NCBI GenBank assembly: GCA_025449435.1
Contig: JANWJO010000114.1
Coordinates: forward strand, 1-5,467
Source: Chloroflexota bacterium
GTDB taxonomy: Bacteria; Chloroflexota; UBA4733
Length of the DNA stretch: 5,467 nt
Direction of reading: 5' to 3'
Shown here: piece by piece, positions 1 through 5,467 of the stretch
Layout: each line of letters begins with the position of its first letter
Numbering within the stretch: position 1 is the stretch's first letter
The notes under the pieces: generated by a model
Databases searched by the model: none
What the model was told of the DNA's origin: nothing
The model's input: only the letters and a program-made list of their open reading frames with translations
Translations under genes and position numbers: made by a program

Positions 1-786
1 GTGTTCGCGCTGACGCCGTTGGGCGATACGCTGCGAACCGACGCACCTGGTTCGCTGCGCTATTTCGCCATCACCGCGACCGCCTATGGGCACTGGGCGC
101 CGTGGGGACAGTTCCTAGACAGCGTGAAGACTGGCAAACCAACGGTAGTGGAGTCGCTAGGTCAGGACCTGTTCGGATGGTTCAGGGAGAATCCCGAAGA
201 AGCGGCGTACTTTAGCAATGCGATGGGCAACATCTCCGGCCTAGTCGCGAGCGAGTTTGCACGGGTGTACGACTGCACCACCGCGAAGACCATCGTCGAT
301 GTCGGCGGCGCTCATGGCGTCTTGCTGGCGGCGACGCTGCACGCCAATCCAGTTGCGCGCGGCATCCTGTTTGACCTGCCCTACGTCATCGCCACCGCGA
401 TGGACACGGTGCAGGCGCAGGGGATCGCGGACCGCTGTGAGCTCGTGGCCGGCGACTTCTTCGAATTCGTGCCTGCGGGAGCCGACCTCTACTTGCTCAA
501 GAACATCATCCACGACTGGGATGACGAGCACAACGACCGGCTACTCGCAACATGCCATAGCGCCATTGCACCCGGTGGCAAACTTGTCGTGGTGGAGATG
601 GTGGTACCAGCGGATAACCAACCCACCGCCGTGCAGGGGATGGACCTCAACATGCTGGTGATGGCTGGGGGGCGCGAGCGCACCGCGGCTGAATACCAGA
701 CCTTGCTCGCTGGCGCCGGCTTCAGGCTGGACCGGATCATTCCTACCCACTCGCCCTACAGCATCATTGAATCCACGCGGCTTTAG
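1..786 (+). CDS. SAM-dependent O-methyltransferase, 5' end cut off by the window
   Basis: Transfers a methyl group from S-adenosylmethionine to a hydroxyl, probably on a small phenolic or polyketide-like substrate, in the cytoplasm. The visible 261 residues match the Rossmann half of the plant/actinobacterial O-methyltransferase family (Methyltransf_2 type). The SAM-binding glycine-rich motif VDVGGAHG is at residues 99-106 of the visible part. The family signature LLKNIIHDWDDE spans about 165-176, with His171 as the expected catalytic base. A PGGKLVVVE strand is at 191-199, MDLNML at 214-219, and GGRERT plus a closing AGF segment follow. Family members are usually about 330-350 residues with an N-terminal winged-helix dimerisation domain. 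Here only its tail (FALTPLGDTLR) is seen, so the GTG at base 1 is most likely an internal valine and the gene starts upstream. It ends 34 bases before an ABM-like gene, probably in one operon. The exact substrate cannot be read from the sequence. Confidence 0.92.
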   Translation: MFALTPLGDTLRTDAPGSLRYFAITATAYGHWAPWGQFLDSVKTGKPTVVESLGQDLFGWFRENPEEAAYFSNAMGNISGLVASEFARVYDCTTAKTIVDVGGAHGVLLAATLHANPVARGILFDLPYVIATAMDTVQAQGIADRCELVAGDFFEFVPAGADLYLLKNIIHDWDDEHNDRLLATCHSAIAPGGKLVVVEMVVPADNQPTAVQGMDLNMLVMAGGRERTAAEYQTLLAGAGFRLDRIIPTHSPYSIIESTRL

Positions 787-820
787 CTACAAGCAACTGG
801 AATTATGAGAGAGGAAAAGC

Positions 821-1105
821 ATGCCATACCTTCTGGTTCGCCACAAAGTTCACGACTACACCACCTGGAAGCCGGTGTACGACGAAGATGCCCCCAACCG
901 CAAGCAGCATGGGTCCAAGGGTGGCCGGCTGTACCGCAACGCGAATAATTTCAACGAGCTGATCGCGATCTTCGAGTTCGAGGACACTGAAGGCGCCATT
1001 GCGTTTACCCAGTCGCCAGAACTGCGGGAGCGCATGCAGCGCGCTGGCGTCGCCGACCAGCCAGATATCTACTTCCTCGACGAGGTGGAGCGCTCCGCGA
1101 CGTAG
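821..1105 (+). CDS. Small ABM-like dimeric alpha/beta-barrel protein
   Basis: A 94-residue protein resembling the antibiotic-biosynthesis-monooxygenase-like (dimeric alpha/beta barrel, ferredoxin-like) proteins often annotated as cyclase, ABM-domain or hypothetical protein. Visible marks are the opening strand with R7-H8, the D12-Y13...W16-K17...D21-E22-D23 helix region, the R27...G31-S32-K33-G34-G35 turn, a central strand ending in FEFED, the SPELRERM helix, and a closing QPDIYFLDEVE strand. Such proteins usually act as homodimers on small aromatic or polyketide substrates, or have no proven activity. An AGAGAGGA ribosome site at 808-815, 5 bases before the ATG, supports the start. The gene lies 34 bases after the O-methyltransferase with no terminator between, so co-transcription and a shared tailoring pathway are likely. 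I cannot tell whether it is an oxygenase, a cyclase or a binding protein. The family call is fairly secure; the function is not. Confidence 0.8.
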   Translation: MPYLLVRHKVHDYTTWKPVYDEDAPNRKQHGSKGGRLYRNANNFNELIAIFEFEDTEGAIAFTQSPELRERMQRAGVADQPDIYFLDEVERSAT

Positions 1106-1121
1106 CGATCAGAGGACGAAG

Positions 1122-1187
1122 CCTCACCCACGCCCAGAGGGCATCCTCTCTCTCTACAACACCTGTGGAGAGGCGGGGGTGCCCTCT
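1122..1187. repeat. Intergenic imperfect inverted repeat, possible diverged copy of the 5364-5398 repeat
   Basis: AGAGGGCA at 1136-1143 is the exact reverse complement of TGCCCTCT at 1180-1187. The stem extends inward through a T-G wobble and two C-G pairs (1144-1146 with 1177-1179). A second pairing, CCTCTC (1145-1150) with GAGAGG (1168-1173), is possible inside it. The element is preceded by CCTCACCC-A-CGCCC at 1122-1135, nearly the same lead-in found at 5364-5379. It lies 16 bases after the ABM-like gene and could also stop or protect that transcript, but no T-run follows the right arm, so it is not a classical intrinsic terminator. The rest of the 1106-1359 gap shows no convincing gene. 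Confidence 0.55.
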
Positions 1188-1311
1188 AGGCGATTAGCGG
1201 AAGGGTCCGCAGTCTAGGGGGAACGGGAGTGAGGCTTTGTTCGCTTGCGGGAAATGCGTCTGGGACTCACGTCCGCCGTACAACCTCCAGACACACGCCC
1301 AGCCAGCACGC

Positions 1312-1320
1312 TGCTACACT
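1312..1320 (+). promoter_or_regulatory. Possible extended -10 promoter element
   Basis: TGCTACACT matches the TGN extended -10 layout followed by a hexamer with four of six consensus bases. No good -35 hexamer lies 16-18 bases upstream. Transcription would start near 1327, giving a leader of about 33 bases before the hydrolase ATG and placing the 1333-1344 inverted repeat just inside the transcript. This is a weak prediction by eye. Confidence 0.25.
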
Positions 1321-1332
1321 GCGGTGTATTGC

Positions 1333-1344
1333 GAACATCTGTTC
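1333..1344. promoter_or_regulatory. GAAC-N4-GTTC operator-like inverted repeat (SOS-box-like)
   Basis: GAACATCTGTTC is a 5+5 inverted repeat around a 2-base centre. With its flanks it agrees at 12 of 14 positions with the Gram-positive LexA (DinR) box CGAACRNRYGTTYC. It sits 15 bases before the hydrolase ATG, right against the Shine-Dalgarno sequence and downstream of the possible -10, a position suited to repression. A manual scan of GAAC occurrences found no other GAAC-N4-GTTC in the window. It could instead be an operator for another regulator, or chance. Confidence 0.35.
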
Positions 1345-1348
1345 AAGT

Positions 1349-1353
1349 GGAGG
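1349..1353 (+). promoter_or_regulatory. Shine-Dalgarno site that fixes the hydrolase start
   Basis: GGAGG lies 6 bases before the ATG at 1360. This selects 1360 over the in-frame TTG at 1237, whose extra 41 residues have no resemblance to the family, while homologues begin directly with the first beta strand. Confidence 0.8.
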
Positions 1354-1359
1354 GTGGCG

Positions 1360-2103
1360 ATGGGGACATTTGTGTTGGTACCCGGCGCGTGGCTGGGTGG
1401 CTGGGCCTGGAGCGAGGTGGCGGAGCTGCTGCGTGCCGCCGGCCACCGTGTCTATCCGGTGACGCTCACCGGGCTGGGCGAGCGTAGTCATCTGGGCAGC
1501 TCTCAGGTGACGCTCGATACTCACATTATCGATGTCCTCAACATGCTGCGGTTCGAGCAGTTGCGCGACGTGACGCTGGTGGGGCATAGTTACGCCGCCA
1601 ATGTGATCAGCGGTGCTGCGGATCGCGCTCCCGAACGCATCGGGCGCTTGATCTACCTGGATACCTGGCCGCTTCCCGACGGTGCAATGCAGGCCGATTT
1701 GATGTGGTCTTCCAACAAGGAAGAACAACTACGGCAAGTTGCAACTCAGGGCGAGGGCTGGCGTTTGCCGCTGCCGGCATGGGCGGATCTTGATCAGGGC
1801 AACGATCTGCGCGATCTCGGTGAGGCAGAGCAGCGTCACCTGCGCGAGCGCGCAACCGACCACCCCGTGGGCACGTTCACGCAGCCTGTGCGGCTCACCA
1901 ATCCGGCGCGTGACCAACTGCCTAAGACTGCGATCTGGTGCAGCCAGACCGCTGCCGAGGTCCAGCAGATGATCATCGCCTATCCACAGGTGTGCAGTGA
2001 ACTTGCCAAACCAGGCTGGCAGGTGCTCGAACTCCCGACGGGACACTGGCCCATGTTTTCCAAGCCCTCGGAACTGGCGGCAATGCTGGGCAGCGTGTCC
2101 TAA
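1360..2103 (+). CDS. Alpha/beta hydrolase, EstC / hydroxynitrile-lyase-like esterase
   Basis: A 247-residue cytoplasmic alpha/beta hydrolase, probably an esterase or related enzyme on small esters. The first strand and oxyanion loop are FVLVPGAW (4-11), followed by GGWAW. The family signature TLTGLGERSHL spans 35-45, with LDTHIIDVLNML at 52-63. The nucleophile elbow is GHSYA at 75-79 with Ser77. The catalytic histidine is His229 in the TGHWPM segment near the C-terminus. Length fits the family of about 230-260 residues. Two points are odd: the elbow ends in Ala-Ala instead of the usual Gly-Gly, and no aspartate occurs after residue 185, where the acid of the triad would be expected (about 199). 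Glu200 might serve. There is no signal peptide or membrane segment. It is separated from the upstream pair by a 254-base gap and probably has its own promoter with an operator-like repeat. The fold call is firm; the substrate is unknown. Confidence 0.9.
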   Translation: MGTFVLVPGAWLGGWAWSEVAELLRAAGHRVYPVTLTGLGERSHLGSSQVTLDTHIIDVLNMLRFEQLRDVTLVGHSYAANVISGAADRAPERIGRLIYLDTWPLPDGAMQADLMWSSNKEEQLRQVATQGEGWRLPLPAWADLDQGNDLRDLGEAEQRHLRERATDHPVGTFTQPVRLTNPARDQLPKTAIWCSQTAAEVQQMIIAYPQVCSELAKPGWQVLELPTGHWPMFSKPSELAAMLGSVS

Positions 2104-2222
2104 GCGCAAACAGCATTCAAGATGCGAGGCGCTTGCAGGCGCGAGCAAGCAAACGCTGCACAATAGTTGTTGCTATCACTGGTCCCCACTCAGGGCAATA
2201 TTGCAAGAAGTGTTGGGCAGTT

Positions 2223-4139
2223 CTACCCCTCTTTGGCCGAGCTCCCCGCTATCTCACTGGCGGGCTCGTTGCGGCCACCGAGGTGGCGCGCGAGGAAGGC
2301 TTCGACGTGGGTGTAGAAGTGCAGTTGGTTGGCTGGTCGGGCGAGCCCGTGCCCCTCGTCGGTGTAGATCAGGTATTCCACGGACAGGCCAGCCCCACGC
2401 ATAGCCGCCACGATCTGGTCGCTCTCCGCCTGGGGCACGCGCGGATCGTTGGCCCCCTGGCCGATCAGCAGCGGAGCGGTGATGCGGCCAGCGTGCGTCA
2501 GTGGCGACCGCTCGGTGAGGAATGCCGCGTCGGCTTCAGGGTCGCCCACCCGGCGAAACATGGTGGCCTTCATCGGCGCCCAGTACGGCGGAATGGCCTT
2601 GAGCAACGTCACGAGGTTGCTCGGCCCCACCAGGTCAACGCCTGCCGCGAATACCCCCGGCGTGAACGCTAGCCCGGCCAGCGTGGCATAGCCACCGTAG
2701 GAGCCGCCCATGATGGCGATGCGTGCTTTGTCAGCGGTCCCGGCGCTCACCAGCCAGTTGACGCCATCGATCAGGTCGTCGTGCATCGTCCCACCCCATG
2801 CGCGGTCGCCGGCGTTGAGGAACTGCTTGCCGTAGCCCGTCGAGCCACGGAAGTTCACTTGCAGCACCGCGTAGCCGCGATTGGCCAGCCACTGGACGGT
2901 AGATTGGAATCCCCAGGTGTCGCGGCCCCAAGGTCCGCCATGCACCAGCAGTACCGTGGGTAAGTGGTGTGCTGGCAGCCCCGGCGGCGTGGTGAGGTAG
3001 CCGTGGATCGTGAGGCCGTCACGCGCGGTATAGCTCACTGGTTGCATCGGTGCGAGCATGGTCGTTTCCAGTTTGGGCCGGTTGCTGAACAGGAGCGTGG
3101 CTTGCTGGGTCGCGCGGTCGTACGTATAGAAATACACAGGGCCGTTGTCGATGGTGTAGGCCACCAGCCACAGGTCGTCGGCGATGGTCCGGCTGACAAT
3201 AGTGAACTCGCCTAGGCGAACCTGGGCGAGTGCGGCAAAGTCGGCAGCGATGCTTGGGTCCAGTACCTGCCAATCCAGCCGGTCGCGGTAGAACGCCGCA
3301 GCCTGCACGTGCCGTTGGGTCGGATGGATCACCACGCCGCTCAGGTCATACTGCGGGTCGCTGGCAAGGACCGTTTCCTGGCCAGTGGTCAGGTTGACGG
3401 CGAGCAGGCGCTGGGCATTCGCGCCCACGAAGCTGGCCAGCAGCAGCGACGCGCCGTCGTGGCTGAAGCCGATAGTGTGGCCATCATCCTCCTCGGGCTC
3501 CCAGAGCTGTAGGATGCGCCAGCCCTGGCTGGCGGTGTCACGTACGAGCACATCGTGGCCGCCTTGGGGAGCGGCCGCCATAGCAGCACGTACTGCGAAC
3601 GCGGCGTCGACGGTCCACATCACCACGTTGCCAGGGTTTTTCGTGTCCAATACAGGTTCTCCACCGCCGAGTGGCAGCCGGTAGACATCGTGCTGATGCC
3701 GGTCGAGCAGGTTCAGGCCAATGAGGAGCTCGTTGGGAAACGCTGGTTCCCGTGCGATCAGCCGTGCTTGTACCCCTGGAAATGGCGTTAGGTCTCGCGC
3801 GGCTTGTGTGGTTACGTCCACGGCGTACAGGTGGAAGTTTTCGTCGCCATCGCTATCCTGGGCATACACCAGGGTGTTGGGCGCATAGGTCCAGAAATAG
3901 CTGCGGATGCCGCGTTTAGCGTCGTTGGTGAGCTGCTGTGCACCGCCCTGGCCGCGCGCCGTGAGCCACACTTGCAGCACGCCGCGATCGTCTGGTGCGA
4001 GGTACGTGATATACCGCCCATCGGGCGACAGTTGTGGGTTTGCGCGTTCGGGGTTGCCGAACAGCAGCTCGCGTGGAATGAGCGGCGGCAACGGGGCTGC
4101 CGTTGCTGTTGGTGTTGTGCCCGCGGTCTCACTGGTCAA
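2223..4139 (-). CDS. S9 family serine peptidase (prolyl oligopeptidase / acylaminoacyl-peptidase type)
   Basis: A 638-residue peptidase that should cleave short peptides, whose access is filtered by a beta-propeller. Residues about 20-350 form the propeller: PRELLFGNPER (22-32), SPDG (38-41) and further propeller-like strands. Residues about 375-622 form the alpha/beta hydrolase domain: HGGPWG (400-405), the oxyanion-side NFRGSTGYG (429-437), and GGSYGG (478-483) with nucleophile Ser480. Asp565 is in GANDPRVP and His597 in DEGHG, so the triad is complete with normal spacing. The length is typical of bacterial S9 enzymes. There is no signal peptide, so it should be cytoplasmic. The start is TTG at 4139: AGGAG lies 8 bases upstream and no in-frame ATG occurs until well inside the propeller. 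The residues after the start are a Thr/Ala/Pro-rich leader. The TTG overlaps the TGA of the upstream nucleotidyltransferase (TTGA), pointing to coupled translation as the last gene of a three-gene operon. Peptide specificity is unknown. Confidence 0.95.
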   Translation of the reverse strand: MTSETAGTTPTATAAPLPPLIPRELLFGNPERANPQLSPDGRYITYLAPDDRGVLQVWLTARGQGGAQQLTNDAKRGIRSYFWTYAPNTLVYAQDSDGDENFHLYAVDVTTQAARDLTPFPGVQARLIAREPAFPNELLIGLNLLDRHQHDVYRLPLGGGEPVLDTKNPGNVVMWTVDAAFAVRAAMAAAPQGGHDVLVRDTASQGWRILQLWEPEEDDGHTIGFSHDGASLLLASFVGANAQRLLAVNLTTGQETVLASDPQYDLSGVVIHPTQRHVQAAAFYRDRLDWQVLDPSIAADFAALAQVRLGEFTIVSRTIADDLWLVAYTIDNGPVYFYTYDRATQQATLLFSNRPKLETTMLAPMQPVSYTARDGLTIHGYLTTPPGLPAHHLPTVLLVHGGPWGRDTWGFQSTVQWLANRGYAVLQVNFRGSTGYGKQFLNAGDRAWGGTMHDDLIDGVNWLVSAGTADKARIAIMGGSYGGYATLAGLAFTPGVFAAGVDLVGPSNLVTLLKAIPPYWAPMKATMFRRVGDPEADAAFLTERSPLTHAGRITAPLLIGQGANDPRVPQAESDQIVAAMRGAGLSVEYLIYTDEGHGLARPANQLHFYTHVEAFLARHLGGRNEPASEIAGSSAKEG

Positions 4140-4807
4140 CGTGCACTCTCCTCTGTGATCAACATGCCCGGTGGGTTAACACTACTGCCACTGACCGTGG
4201 CCAGGCGGCGTAGCCAGGGATGGTCTGGCTGCGTCAACGTTAGCGCCGCAGCCAGCCACTGCTTCTGGTGTGAAGCCAGCAGAGGAAGCGCCAGCGCAAA
4301 GTCGTGTTCGTCCTTCGGCTGGATCGGCTCGCGTGACTTGTACAGCAGTTGAATCTCTGGTGCCACGTAGGGAATGCCATCTGGGCTGCGCAGTCCCAAT
4401 TGCGACAGCGGCACACTGATGCGTGTATCGCGGCGGAACAGCCAGCGACTGGTGGTGTCATCGATGTCTGCGAGCATAAGTTGGAACGCCCAAGGCGATG
4501 TGCGCGTCTCGCGGCACCACACGTCGTGGACGTGCGCTCCCAGTGTTTCGCCCACCGGCCACGGACGCAAGCTGCCAGGCGGGTCAGCCGCGTGCAGGTC
4601 CCAGTCGCGCAGCCGCTTCCGGACGGCCCCTTGGTCTCGCCGGAGCACCTGCACATCGAGATCGCCATGCCGGCGCGTATGGCGGCCCACAAACAGATCA
4701 ATCGCCCAACCGCCGGCCACCCACCAGGCGAAGCTCGCCGCACTCAACAGCGGCCCGAGCGCACTCACCGGCAGCGGCTCCCAGCGACCCAGATGATCAG
4801 CCCTCAT
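4136..4807 (-). CDS. Nucleotidyltransferase, aminoglycoside-2''-adenylyltransferase-like
   Basis: A 223-residue protein of the DNA polymerase beta-like nucleotidyltransferase superfamily, closest by pattern to the aminoglycoside-2''-adenylyltransferase / lincosamide nucleotidyltransferase type. Such enzymes move AMP from ATP onto a hydroxyl of a small molecule. Visible marks are WWVAGGWAIDLF (28-39) with the Gly-Gly turn, then TRRHGDLDV (44-52), where Asp49 and Asp51 are the likely metal ligands. WLFRRD (122-127), a DGIPYVAPEIQLLYKS block (143-158) and KDEHDF (165-170) follow, all typical of this group. The ATG at 4807 lies 11 bases inside the end of the GNAT gene and has no strong ribosome site, so reinitiation after GNAT is likely. 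Its last codons carry the ribosome site for the S9 peptidase, which begins in a 4-base overlap. Many chromosomal members of this family have no proven resistance activity, so drug modification is a possibility only. Confidence 0.85.
   Translation of the reverse strand: MRADHLGRWEPLPVSALGPLLSAASFAWWVAGGWAIDLFVGRHTRRHGDLDVQVLRRDQGAVRKRLRDWDLHAADPPGSLRPWPVGETLGAHVHDVWCRETRTSPWAFQLMLADIDDTTSRWLFRRDTRISVPLSQLGLRSPDGIPYVAPEIQLLYKSREPIQPKDEHDFALALPLLASHQKQWLAAALTLTQPDHPWLRRLATVSGSSVNPPGMLITEESAR
4148..4152 (-). promoter_or_regulatory. Shine-Dalgarno site for the TTG-started S9 peptidase
   Basis: On the minus strand AGGAG, inside GAGGAGAG (4146-4153), lies 8 bases before the TTG at 4139. It is embedded in the last sense codons of the nucleotidyltransferase (Thr-Glu-Glu-Ser). 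This supports the rare TTG start and translational coupling. Confidence 0.7.
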
Positions 4808-5294
4808 GGCGTGCGCGGTCAGTCGCTAGGTTTGCCTGAACGGCGGCTAAGGTCATTTCCATAATGGGCAGCTTGGACCCCATCCTGGATATCTTTTCGC
4901 CAATGGTGCGGCCACCCATCTTGATATAGAAGCCCTCGGCTTGGGGTTCTGCGTCCCAGCGCAGCGTGGTAGCGTCGAGCTGGCCAGCGCGCTGCAAGGC
5001 ATGCGCAAACAGTCGGCGCCCCACACCCTGGCCAATGTGTGCCGGCTCCACCCATAGGTCATCCAACATGCACACCTGGCCTTGCGGAAGCAAACTGTAG
5101 AACCCGACGATGACGTCCTCGACCACGGCCGCATACACCTCGCTGCTGTGGTCCGCAAAATATGTCGCATCGATCAACTGGCGGCTGATCCAGCTCGCCA
5201 TCCACTCCGGTGGGTAGTGCCAATAGCCCTTGGATGCGATCATCAACTGCAGCAGCGCCGCGCCTTCGTCCACCTGAGCCGGTCGGATGATCAC
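4797..5294 (-). CDS. GNAT family N-acetyltransferase
   Basis: A 165-residue Gcn5-related acetyltransferase that should move acetyl from acetyl-CoA onto an amine of a small molecule or protein. It opens with the usual IIRPAQVDEG strand-helix (2-11). The acetyl-CoA pyrophosphate loop is in LDDLWVEPAHIGQGVGRRL (77-95), with the GQGVG core at 88-92. The late motif AEGFYIKMGGRTIGE (119-133) is the standard helix and strand that ends the fold. The start is GTG at 5294, supported by GGAGAG at 5302-5307, 7 bases upstream. It is the first gene of a minus-strand operon: its last 11 bases (ATGAGGGCTGA) contain the start of the nucleotidyltransferase. The substrate cannot be deduced. Some GNAT proteins modify antibiotics, but most do not. 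The family call is secure. Confidence 0.93.
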   Translation of the reverse strand: MIIRPAQVDEGAALLQLMIASKGYWHYPPEWMASWISRQLIDATYFADHSSEVYAAVVEDVIVGFYSLLPQGQVCMLDDLWVEPAHIGQGVGRRLFAHALQRAGQLDATTLRWDAEPQAEGFYIKMGGRTIGEKISRMGSKLPIMEMTLAAVQANLATDRARHEG

Positions 5295-5301
5295 TGGCAG
5301 T

Positions 5302-5307
5302 CTCTCC
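5302..5307 (-). promoter_or_regulatory. Shine-Dalgarno site for the GTG-started GNAT gene
   Basis: Minus-strand GGAGAG lies 7 bases before the GTG at 5294. It supports a GTG start that places the IIRPA strand directly at the N-terminus, as in GNAT homologues. No convincing promoter hexamers could be picked in the leader between here and the repeat at 5350. Confidence 0.65.
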
Positions 5308-5349
5308 GCGCAATGCGTGTATGTTTCATGCCAGGTCTATCGTACCGCC

Positions 5350-5398
5350 GGTGGGGTTACGGACCTCACCCCCCGCCCCTCTCCGTCACGGAGAGGGG
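5350..5398. repeat. Double-hairpin GC-rich intergenic repeat
   Basis: Two adjacent stems are visible. GGTGGGG (5350-5356) pairs with CCTCACC (5364-5370) through one G-T wobble across a 7-base loop. CCCCTCTCCG (5376-5385) pairs perfectly over 10 bases with CGGAGAGGGG (5389-5398) around a TCA loop. No T-run follows on either strand, so it is not a standard intrinsic terminator. The CCTCACCCCCCGCCCCTCTCC style resembles the short dispersed repeats I associate with Chloroflexota genomes; this is recollection, not a search result. The lead-in CCTCACCC...CGCCC recurs at 1122-1135. Confidence 0.65.
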
Positions 5399-5467
5399 AA
5401 CCGAGCTACCGGACGGTTGGTCGGCAATGGGGTCATCAGCGTGTTGGCGACATCCTTCCGGCGCAAC

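Noticed and set aside
1237..1359. Upstream TTG extension of the alpha/beta hydrolase by 41 residues
   Set aside because: The added residues are Cys-rich and unlike the family; no ribosome site precedes 1237, while the ATG at 1360 has a strong GGAGG.
2131..2150. GCTTGC/GCAAGC stem between the converging genes as a terminator
   Set aside because: Only 6 base pairs with an 8-base loop and no T-run on either side; no convincing terminator is visible in 2104-2222.
1729..2163. Minus-strand reading frame of 144 codons opposite the hydrolase
   Set aside because: It mirrors codons of a clearly conserved gene, shows no recognisable motif, and is expected in GC-rich DNA.
2195..2204. Perfect palindrome GCAATATTGC between the converging genes
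   Set aside because: Ten bases is short, and it lies beyond the 3' ends of both genes with no promoter nearby, so chance is the simplest reading.
2133..2672. Plus-strand reading frame of 179 codons opposite the 3' end of the S9 peptidase
   Set aside because: It is antisense to the conserved catalytic domain, and its sequence shows only Arg/Val/Gly-rich shadow composition.
5308..5330. Possible sigma-54-type TGGC...TTGC promoter before the GNAT gene
   Set aside because: The distance between the GG and GC elements on the minus strand is too long for the sigma-54 consensus.

Overview
The window holds six protein-coding genes in two groups that converge near 2104-2222. The DNA is GC-rich with GC-rich codon choice. 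The two non-coding gaps carry CCTCACCC...CGCCC sequence followed by CCCCTCTCC/GGAGAGGGG-type hairpins, a style of dispersed repeat I associate with Chloroflexota of the Chloroflexia type. That placement is an inference from repeat style and general protein flavour, and I hold it with low to moderate confidence.

Plus strand, 1-2103. The window opens inside a SAM-dependent O-methyltransferase (1-786) whose N-terminal dimerisation part lies outside. A 94-residue ABM-like alpha/beta-barrel protein (821-1105) follows after 34 bases with a good ribosome site. The pair looks like the end of a small secondary-metabolism or tailoring operon. A 254-base non-coding gap follows, holding an imperfect long hairpin (1136-1187), a possible extended -10 element (1312-1320) and a GAAC-N4-GTTC inverted repeat (1333-1344) like the Gram-positive SOS box. 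Next is an EstC/hydroxynitrile-lyase-like alpha/beta hydrolase (1360-2103), whose start is fixed by a strong Shine-Dalgarno sequence.

Minus strand, 5294 down to 2223. Three genes are packed with overlaps: a GNAT acetyltransferase (GTG start, 5294-4797), a nucleotidyltransferase of the aminoglycoside-2''-adenylyltransferase type (4807-4136, 11-base overlap) and an S9 prolyl-oligopeptidase-family serine peptidase (TTG start, 4139-2223, 4-base TTGA overlap). The overlaps argue for one transcript with coupled translation. Two members are group-transferring enzymes of families known for small-molecule and antibiotic modification, so a detoxification role is possible but unproven.

Right edge, 5295-5467. 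This contains the leader of the three-gene operon, a double hairpin repeat (5350-5398) and about 70 bases that could be the end of a further minus-strand gene. I see no RNA gene, insertion sequence, CRISPR array or clear phage feature. The content is mostly recognisable families; the less ordinary signals are the SOS-like box, the overlapping operon and the paired intergenic repeats.
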